DNA of 37,117 nt from NCBI GenBank assembly GCA_017537925.1, contig JAFYJW010000054.1:1-37117 (forward strand). The letters run 5' to 3'. Source of the DNA: Synergistes sp. GTDB lineage: Bacteria > Synergistota > Synergistia > Synergistales > Synergistaceae. The notes beneath the pieces were generated by a model. The model made no database searches. It had not been told where the DNA came from and was given only the letters and a program-made list of their open reading frames with translations. Numbering within the stretch: the stretch's first letter is position 1; each line of letters starts with the position of its first letter. A program made the position numbers and the translations under genes. Positions 32,148 through 37,117 of the stretch are shown here, one piece after another.

Positions 32148-32699
32148 ATGGCAGGGCTGAAAGAAAAAGCTCAGCTGATGAACGCGCAGGACCTTAACAG
32201 GGTCATTCGCCGCATTGCGCATGAGATGGTCGAGCGCAACAAAGGCACCGATAATATGATTCTTGTCGGCATACACCGCCGCGGCGTATATATCGCGCGC
32301 CGCCTGCAGAAGCTTATAGCGGAGGCCGAAGGAATAAAAGTTCCATGCGGAGAGCTTGATATAACGCTCTACCGCGATGACCTCACGACTCTCTCGGAGC
32401 AGCCTATCGTTCACAGCACAAGGATGCCTGAGGATATCTCTGGCAAACATATCTTCCTGATTGACGATGTGCTTTTTACCGGACGCACGGTGAGAGCAGC
32501 CCTTGAAGCGCTTGTTGACCTGGGACGCCCGCAGATCGTACAGCTTGCCGTTATCATTGACCGCGGCCACCGCGAACTGCCGATACATGCCGATATCTGC
32601 GGCAGGAACGTTCCGACGTCAAAGAGCGAGGTCATAGAAGTAAGGATGGAAGAACTGGACGGAGAGGACGGAGTGGTGATCTGTGAACGTGATGAATAG
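32148..32699 (+). CDS. pyrR: PyrR: pyrimidine operon regulator / uracil phosphoribosyltransferase
   Basis: PyrR binds pyr mRNA in response to UMP in Gram-positives and also converts uracil plus PRPP to UMP. The 183-residue product has the PRPP loop LIDDVLFTGRTVR (104-116) and ELDITLYRDDL (69-79), both standard in PyrR. ATG 32148 is chosen because GGAGG (32136-32140) lies 7 bases upstream; the in-frame ATG 32142 is only one base after it. The C-terminus overlaps pyrB by 17 bases. The leader contains a hairpin but no recognisable PyrR site, so in this organism regulation may be translational or absent. Confidence 0.94.
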   Translation: MAGLKEKAQLMNAQDLNRVIRRIAHEMVERNKGTDNMILVGIHRRGVYIARRLQKLIAEAEGIKVPCGELDITLYRDDLTTLSEQPIVHSTRMPEDISGKHIFLIDDVLFTGRTVRAALEALVDLGRPQIVQLAVIIDRGHRELPIHADICGRNVPTSKSEVIEVRMEELDGEDGVVICERDE

Positions 32700-33639
32700 C
32701 GACATGGGCACGATGAGCTGGAGGCATCGCAGCGTAATAGACCTTGATAACTGGACGCGCGGCGAGTTCCTCTTTTTCCTTGATCAGTCAAGGCATATGG
32801 AAAACGTAATGGACAGGCCGGTGAAAAAAGTTCCTGCGCTGCGCGGCAAGATGTGCGTGAATCTCTTCTTTGAGAATTCGACGCGCACGCGCGTATCCTT
32901 CGAGCTTGCCGAAAAGATGCTGTCGGCCGACGTCGTAAACTGGTCAGTTTCCGGCTCAAGCACAGCCAAGGGCGAAACGATGCGCGACACCGCATGGACC
33001 CTTGAAGCGATGGGGGCGGATATAGTAGTCATGAGGCACGGAGCGGTCGGCGCGGCACAGTACCTTGCCTCCAAGCTGAAGCACGGCATAGTGCTCAACG
33101 CGGGCGACGGAACTCATGCCCACCCGACACAGGCGCTTCTTGACGTATACACGGCGTGGAAGCACTACGGCGACCTTGAGGGCAGAAAGATAGCTCTTGT
33201 CGGCGACGTTCTGCACAGCAGAGTGGCGCGCAGCGACATAATAGCATTCAGGACGATGGGCTGCGAAGTCGTGCTCTCCGGCCCTCCGACTCTGATGCCG
33301 CGCGAAGTAGAGGATTTAGGCGTCGTCTACGAGCGCGAGCCGCGCGACGCAGTCAAAAATGCCGACATGGTATACCTTTTGCGCATACAGCGCGAAAGAC
33401 AGCAGGACGGGCTCTTCCCGTCGGTCGACGAATATCACCGCTGGTGGGGCGCTGATGAAGATCTGATGAAATATGCCAAGCCCGGCGCGCTTGCTATGCA
33501 CCCGGGGCCGATAAACAGAGGCGTCGAGATCGCATCCGAAGTTGCGGACGGGCATCAGAGCGTTATCCTTGAACAGGTCCGTTCCGGAGTCGCCACAAGA
33601 ATGGCGCTTCTCTATCTCTGCGGCGGGGGTGTAAGGTAA
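32683..33639 (+). CDS. pyrB: Aspartate carbamoyltransferase catalytic subunit
   Basis: PyrB joins carbamoyl phosphate and aspartate, the first committed step of pyrimidine synthesis. The 318-residue product (from GTG 32683) has the carbamoyl-phosphate loop FENSTRTR (63-70), GSSTAKGET, the HPTQ motif (147-150), and HPGPINRGVEI near the C-terminus. GGAG lies 9 bases before GTG 32683. ATGs at 32692, 32704 and 32713 are possible. No pyrI regulatory subunit is present. The stop overlaps pyrC by one base. Confidence 0.95.
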   Translation: MNVMNSDMGTMSWRHRSVIDLDNWTRGEFLFFLDQSRHMENVMDRPVKKVPALRGKMCVNLFFENSTRTRVSFELAEKMLSADVVNWSVSGSSTAKGETMRDTAWTLEAMGADIVVMRHGAVGAAQYLASKLKHGIVLNAGDGTHAHPTQALLDVYTAWKHYGDLEGRKIALVGDVLHSRVARSDIIAFRTMGCEVVLSGPPTLMPREVEDLGVVYEREPRDAVKNADMVYLLRIQRERQQDGLFPSVDEYHRWWGADEDLMKYAKPGALAMHPGPINRGVEIASEVADGHQSVILEQVRSGVATRMALLYLCGGGVR

Positions 33640-34940
33640 TGAAGCTTTTATTCAAAGGATTCAAGATCTTTGACGGCGAAGATTTTATAAGCGCCGACAG
33701 CGTACTGGCGGAAGAGGGCAAAATAGTAAAGACAGGCTCCGGTCTCGATGAGAGCGGAGCGGAAGTGATAGAGGGAAACGGGCGGCTTCTGACCCCGGGC
33801 TTTGTAGATCTGCACGCGCATTTCCGCGATCCCGGCGGGGAATGGAACGAAGACCTGCAGAGCGGGGCGCTCGCCGGGGCTGCAGGCGGTTTCACGACGC
33901 TCGTTGCGATGCCTAATACAAAACCTGCGATATCGGAACCCGCGCTGATAGAATATGTGATCAGCCACGGCGCGGCGGCGCATGCGTCGCGCATACTCCC
34001 GGCCGGATGCGTCAGCAAGGGGCGCGCGGGCAAGGAGATATGCGAGATGGAGAAGATGACGGAGGCAGGCGCCGTCTTTTTCACAGACGACGGCGCGCCT
34101 ATCGCGACAAGCCACCTGATGCGCCTTGCGCTGCTGTACACCGGCAAAAAGCTGCCCCGCGTAATGGAGCATCCCGAAGAGATAAGCCTCTTCCAGGGCG
34201 GACAGGTCCATGAAGGGCGCGTCAGCGCGATGTCCGGACTTAAAGGCATACCGGGCGCTTCCGAAGAGATAGACGTTGCGCGCGGCATAGCCCTCGTGCG
34301 CGATACCGGAGGGCGTATACATTTCACCCATCTTTCAAGCGCAGGCGCCGTGGAGCTGATACGCAACGCAAAACGCGCGGGACTGGACGTTACCTGCGAT
34401 ACGACGTTCCATCACCTTACGCTGAACGAAAACGCCGTCATTGCAAGCGGCTATAACTCGCGCTTCAAGGTCAACCCGCCGCTTCGTTCCGTAAACGACC
34501 AAAAGGCTCTATGGGAAGGCCTCATTGACGGCACGATAGACGCTATAGTCACGGACCATGCGCCGTGGCACCTTGATGAAAAAGACGAACCCTTCCAGGA
34601 GGCCCCGTTCGGCATCGCGTCCCTTGAGTGCGCGGCGGCCGTTCTGCTTGACTACCGTGCGCGCAGCTACCCGGAAGTCCCTCTGCAGCTGATATTTAAG
34701 AAGATGACGTCGGGGCCTGCGGCGCTCCTTCCCGAAAAATGGCAGCATTTAGGCAGAATCAAAGAGGGTTCTCCTGCCGATCTCACCGTTATAGACGAAG
34801 CGCGGACTAAGATCGTGGACTGCAAGACATGGAAAAGCAAAGCCCGCTGCTGCCCGTGGGAAGGCACGGCTCTCACAGGCTGGCCCGTAATGACCTTTGT
34901 CGGCGGCAAAAAGATATGGCAGGATGAGGAAGAAATATAA
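33639..34940 (+). CDS. pyrC: Dihydroorotase (class I)
   Basis: PyrC cyclises carbamoyl aspartate to dihydroorotate. The 433-residue amidohydrolase has the metal-binding DLHAHFRDPG (H59-x-H61), MPNTKP (91-96), HLSSAGAVE and TDHAPWHLDEKDEPF with a metal-binding Asp. These, and the length, place it in class I (type of Bacillus and Aquifex) rather than the E. coli short class II. The start overlaps the pyrB stop (TAATG). A promoter-like element and hairpin after it separate pyrF. Confidence 0.95.
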   Translation: MKLLFKGFKIFDGEDFISADSVLAEEGKIVKTGSGLDESGAEVIEGNGRLLTPGFVDLHAHFRDPGGEWNEDLQSGALAGAAGGFTTLVAMPNTKPAISEPALIEYVISHGAAAHASRILPAGCVSKGRAGKEICEMEKMTEAGAVFFTDDGAPIATSHLMRLALLYTGKKLPRVMEHPEEISLFQGGQVHEGRVSAMSGLKGIPGASEEIDVARGIALVRDTGGRIHFTHLSSAGAVELIRNAKRAGLDVTCDTTFHHLTLNENAVIASGYNSRFKVNPPLRSVNDQKALWEGLIDGTIDAIVTDHAPWHLDEKDEPFQEAPFGIASLECAAAVLLDYRARSYPEVPLQLIFKKMTSGPAALLPEKWQHLGRIKEGSPADLTVIDEARTKIVDCKTWKSKARCCPWEGTALTGWPVMTFVGGKKIWQDEEEI

Positions 34941-34971
34941 CAGCGGCGCGAAAAATAACATATGAACAGGT

Positions 34972-34977
34972 TATAAT
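34972..34977 (+). promoter_or_regulatory. Candidate promoter -10 before pyrF
   Basis: Perfect TATAAT in the 97-base gap between pyrC and pyrF, with no convincing -35. The predicted transcript would start at about 34984, the base of the following hairpin. Confidence 0.45.
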
Positions 34978-34983
34978 AATAAA

Positions 34984-35023
34984 AGACCCGATAGCACAAC
35001 TGATAACGGTTGTGCTATTGTCT
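34984..35023 (+). promoter_or_regulatory. Leader hairpin of pyrF
   Basis: ATAGCACAAC (34991-35000) pairs perfectly with GTTGTGCTAT (35009-35018) around an 8-base loop. AGAC (34984-34987) can pair with GTCT (35020-35023). It lies just before the GGAGG of pyrF. The downstream U content is low, so it resembles a 5' stabiliser or a regulatory stem more than a terminator. Confidence 0.55.
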
Positions 35024-35037
35024 TATGGAGGATACAG

Positions 35038-35745
35038 ATGAACGACAGAAGATGCAGGCTGATAGTTGCGCTTGACGTTCCCTCTCCCGACGATGCCAGA
35101 AGTTTTGTCGACAGGCTCGGGGGAGCGACTGAGTATATAAAGATAGGACCGCGCCTGTACGCGCTGGGAGGCGTGCCTTTCGTGCGCGAACTTATCTCAC
35201 GCGGCTACAGCGTTTTTCTCGACCTTAAGCTCCATGACATCCCGAACACGGTCGCCTCGGCGGTGGAGCCTCTTTCGGAGCTCGGGCTATGGGCTCTCAC
35301 GCTGCACACCTCCGGCGGCTATGAGATGATGGCGCGCAGCGTCGCGGCAAGAGACAGAACAGGAAGCAAAACAAATCTGCTCGGGATAACCGTCCTCACA
35401 AGCCTCGGCGGGGATCTGTGGTCCGACGTACACCCCGGCTGCGATATAAAAGAAGCCCTTTCATCGCGTGCCGAAACGGCGGAACGCGCAGGGCTGGACG
35501 GGATAGTATGCTCGCCTCTTGATCTGGAGCTCCTTAAAGGAAAAGCCGGTAAGCTGATGCGCGTGGTGCCGGGCATCCGCGCAAAGAAGGTCTCGGCCGA
35601 GGATCAGACGAGAGTGGCGACGGCAAAAGATGCGGCCGCCGCGGGAGCCTCGTATATAGTCGTGGGACGGCCGATTCTTGAAGCGCCCGATCCTGTCGCT
35701 GCGGCTAAGAGCATCATATCGGAACTTGAGGAGGTTTCTAAATGA
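35038..35745 (+). CDS. pyrF: Orotidine 5'-phosphate decarboxylase
   Basis: PyrF decarboxylates OMP to UMP, the last step. The 235-residue TIM-barrel product has ALDVPS at the first strand, the catalytic D62-L-K64-L-H66-D67 motif, and VVPGIRAKK with GASYIVVGRPI near the phosphate site. GGAGG precedes ATG 35038 by about 9 bases. It is coupled to pyrE by a four-base overlap, so the last two steps are cotranslated. The order pyrC-pyrF-pyrE without pyrD/pyrK means dihydroorotate dehydrogenase and carbamoyl phosphate synthase lie elsewhere. Confidence 0.95.
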   Translation: MNDRRCRLIVALDVPSPDDARSFVDRLGGATEYIKIGPRLYALGGVPFVRELISRGYSVFLDLKLHDIPNTVASAVEPLSELGLWALTLHTSGGYEMMARSVAARDRTGSKTNLLGITVLTSLGGDLWSDVHPGCDIKEALSSRAETAERAGLDGIVCSPLDLELLKGKAGKLMRVVPGIRAKKVSAEDQTRVATAKDAAAAGASYIVVGRPILEAPDPVAAAKSIISELEEVSK

Positions 35746-36341
35746 CAGCTTGTTCATGCTCAAATGAAGTATCGGAAAAGATCCTTAAGATGATGGCGGA
35801 AAGCGGCGCTCATCTTACCGGACATTTCAAGCTCACGTCCGGCCTGCACAGCGACAACTATATGCAGTGCGCCCTTATGCTGCGCTATCCGAAATTTGCC
35901 GCGTACGCCGGATCAGAGCTGGCCAGGCTCCTTGAACCGTACAAACCGGAATTTATTCTTTCTCCCGCGCTCGGCGGGCTGATAATCGGGCATGAAGTCG
36001 CCAGAGCCCTTGATGTTCCGTTTCTTTTCACCGAGCGGGTGGACGGGGAGATGCGCCTTAAAAGATTCCCGCACCCCGGAGCGCTTCGCTTCGCGCTTGT
36101 GGAAGACGTATGCACCACCGGAAAATCGTCGCGTGAAGCGGCGCGGATCCTGGCCGACGGCGGCGCCGTATGGGCGGCTTCCGGCTGTATAGTCGACAGA
36201 CGCGCTCCGGACTGCATGCCGGAATGGGATCTCAAATCACTTGTAAAGGTCTGTTTCGCCAATTACAGTCCCGAGGATTGCCCGCTCTGCAGGGAAGGGC
36301 TGCCTCTTGTAAAGCCGGGAAGCAGACCTGACGCGAAATAA
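35742..36341 (+). CDS. pyrE: Orotate phosphoribosyltransferase
   Basis: PyrE joins orotate and PRPP to OMP. The 199-residue product has the PRPP-binding motif LVEDVCTTGKS (119-129), HFKLTSGLHSDNY near the N-terminus (orotate site), and a C-terminal CPLC (180-183) plus LVKPGSR tail. This tail is typical of the thermophile/archaeal-like PyrE subgroup. The Asp in EDVCTTG is intact. It starts on the pyrF stop (ATGA). The next gene follows directly. Confidence 0.95.
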   Translation: MTACSCSNEVSEKILKMMAESGAHLTGHFKLTSGLHSDNYMQCALMLRYPKFAAYAGSELARLLEPYKPEFILSPALGGLIIGHEVARALDVPFLFTERVDGEMRLKRFPHPGALRFALVEDVCTTGKSSREAARILADGGAVWAASGCIVDRRAPDCMPEWDLKSLVKVCFANYSPEDCPLCREGLPLVKPGSRPDAK

Positions 36342-37117
36342 ATGACGAAAGAAAGAGGCGCGGGACGCCTGCTCTTCGCGCTGCGTTCCGCTCTTGTCAT
36401 TTCCATAATTGCGCTTTCCGCGGGCCGCTGCTGTGCCGCGCAGCCGCAGATCAGGGCCGCCGTCACATCTCCGTGGCTTCTGGAAGTCGCTTCTTTCATA
36501 GGAGGCCGGCAGGCCTCAGTGCGTTCGCTTGCGCGATGGACGTCAGCGGGAAGCGAAGTACCTGCGGGACGCCCGAAGGCCGGGGAGCTCATAATAGCGT
36601 TCGATCTCAGCGAGGCGGCAAAGCTGAAGATCGGCGCGAACAACAAAAAGCTTAACGTGCTCTATCCAAAGCTTGCGCTTAATGAAGACGAAAGGCGCGC
36701 CGCGTTCTTCGACCCGGCCATGCTGCCGTCGGTGGCGCAGGAGACGATGAAGATAATAGCGGCGGCCGACGGGAAAAATTATTCATATTATCAGCGCAGG
36801 CTCGCCGAATTCCAGTCGCGCATCGACAGCGCGATGGGGGCTGGCCGCCATATGCTTGCGGGAGTGCACATACTTGACCTTACCGGAGCTCAGGGCATAT
36901 GGGTCCGCTCTTCCGTTTCGGGCGTTGTCCGCCCGCCTGACTCCGTCTGGAAAGAATGGCTGAACGGCGGCAGCGCCGCGCTCACCGCGGCGCTTGACGA
37001 GGCTTCGAGGCGAGGCTGGCTTCTGCTCCTCGACCCGTGGACGCCTGCTGTCATCCGCTCGGCGGCCGTGCGCTACCCGAACCGGCTGACGCTCGCGTCT
37101 CCGCTCAACAACAGCGA
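36342..37117 (+). CDS. Exported protein distantly resembling ZnuA/TroA metal-binding proteins (incomplete at window end)
   Basis: An open frame of 258 codons, cut by the edge. The N-terminus has a basic start and a hydrophobic stretch (about 9-29), then AGRCCAAQ, a likely signal-peptide cleavage region. The rest recalls the cluster 9 metal-ABC substrate-binding fold: SPWLLEVASFIGGRQASVRSL (the usual phrase being SxxxL.xxIGGxxV), FFDPAMLPSVAQ, YYQRRLAEFQSRI. Classic metal-binding histidines are missing; only H170 and H175 are present in the visible part. It could bind another ligand or be a degenerate relative. No Shine-Dalgarno is obvious. It begins directly after the pyrE stop. Family assignment is tentative. 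Confidence 0.6.
   Translation, partial: MTKERGAGRLLFALRSALVISIIALSAGRCCAAQPQIRAAVTSPWLLEVASFIGGRQASVRSLARWTSAGSEVPAGRPKAGELIIAFDLSEAAKLKIGANNKKLNVLYPKLALNEDERRAAFFDPAMLPSVAQETMKIIAAADGKNYSYYQRRLAEFQSRIDSAMGAGRHMLAGVHILDLTGAQGIWVRSSVSGVVRPPDSVWKEWLNGGSAALTAALDEASRRGWLLLLDPWTPAVIRSAAVRYPNRLTLASPLNNS

Noticed and set aside
1-37117. CRISPR array, tRNA genes, prophage or defence genes
   Set aside because: No regularly spaced repeats, no cloverleaf-like sequences and no phage or nuclease families were recognised by eye. A dedicated tRNA or repeat scan was not possible.

Overview
The window looks like a chromosomal segment of a Gram-negative, diderm-type bacterium, and I favour the phylum Synergistota (Cloacibacillus/Synergistes-like). 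This is inference. It rests on the gene content, the meso-DAP-type MurE, the very heavy use of ATA isoleucine codons in GC-rich genes, a short EF-Ts, and the mix of dcw, molybdenum-cofactor and pyrimidine genes. No 16S gene or other decisive marker is present.

Layout. At the left edge (1-140) lies the end of an IS256-like insertion sequence, with the first 16 codons of its transposase on the minus strand. Next come RNase P RNA (rnpB, minus strand, about 250-602) with its own terminator and promoter, and an AT-rich spacer (616-1059). The spacer holds two perfect palindromes, the mraZ promoter and three MraZ boxes spaced exactly 10 bp apart. From 1060 to 17966 runs a complete division and cell-wall (dcw) cluster in canonical order: mraZ, rsmH, ftsL, ftsI, murE, murF, mraY, murD, ftsW, murG, murC, murB, ftsQ, ftsA, ftsZ. 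No ddl is present. Most junctions overlap or nearly touch. A radical SAM protein with an anomalous start and a membrane-anchored SPOR protein follow ftsZ.

From 20243 to 25769 is a molybdenum/tungsten cofactor cluster: moeA, a second MoeA fused to a periplasmic-binding-protein-like domain, moaA, moaC, and a MogA/MoaB-type protein with an unassigned N-terminal domain. A palindromic hairpin separates it from yhdT-panF, a sodium/pantothenate symporter pair. Then comes the conserved translation block rpsB-tsf-pyrH-frr, with a folded rpsB leader, terminators after tsf and frr, and an E. coli-type tRNA nucleotidyltransferase (cca).

The right end is a pyrimidine biosynthesis cluster. pyrR-pyrB-pyrC lie behind a good promoter and a leader containing a hairpin and a 17-codon ORF. 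pyrF-pyrE lie behind a second promoter-like element and another hairpin. The window ends inside an exported protein distantly resembling ZnuA-type metal-binding proteins.

How the genes work together. The dcw block makes and crosslinks the peptidoglycan precursor and builds the septal ring. The Moco block turns GTP into cyclic pyranopterin and later inserts the metal. The rpsB-tsf-pyrH-frr block couples translation factors to UMP kinase, which uses the UMP made by the downstream pyr genes. I did not find a clear undescribed defence or mobile system. The best leads are the pyr leader uORF/hairpin, the rpsB leader, the pyrF leader hairpin, the radical SAM gene without a normal start, the SD-sequestering hairpin in the insertion sequence, and the N-terminal domain of the Mog-like protein.
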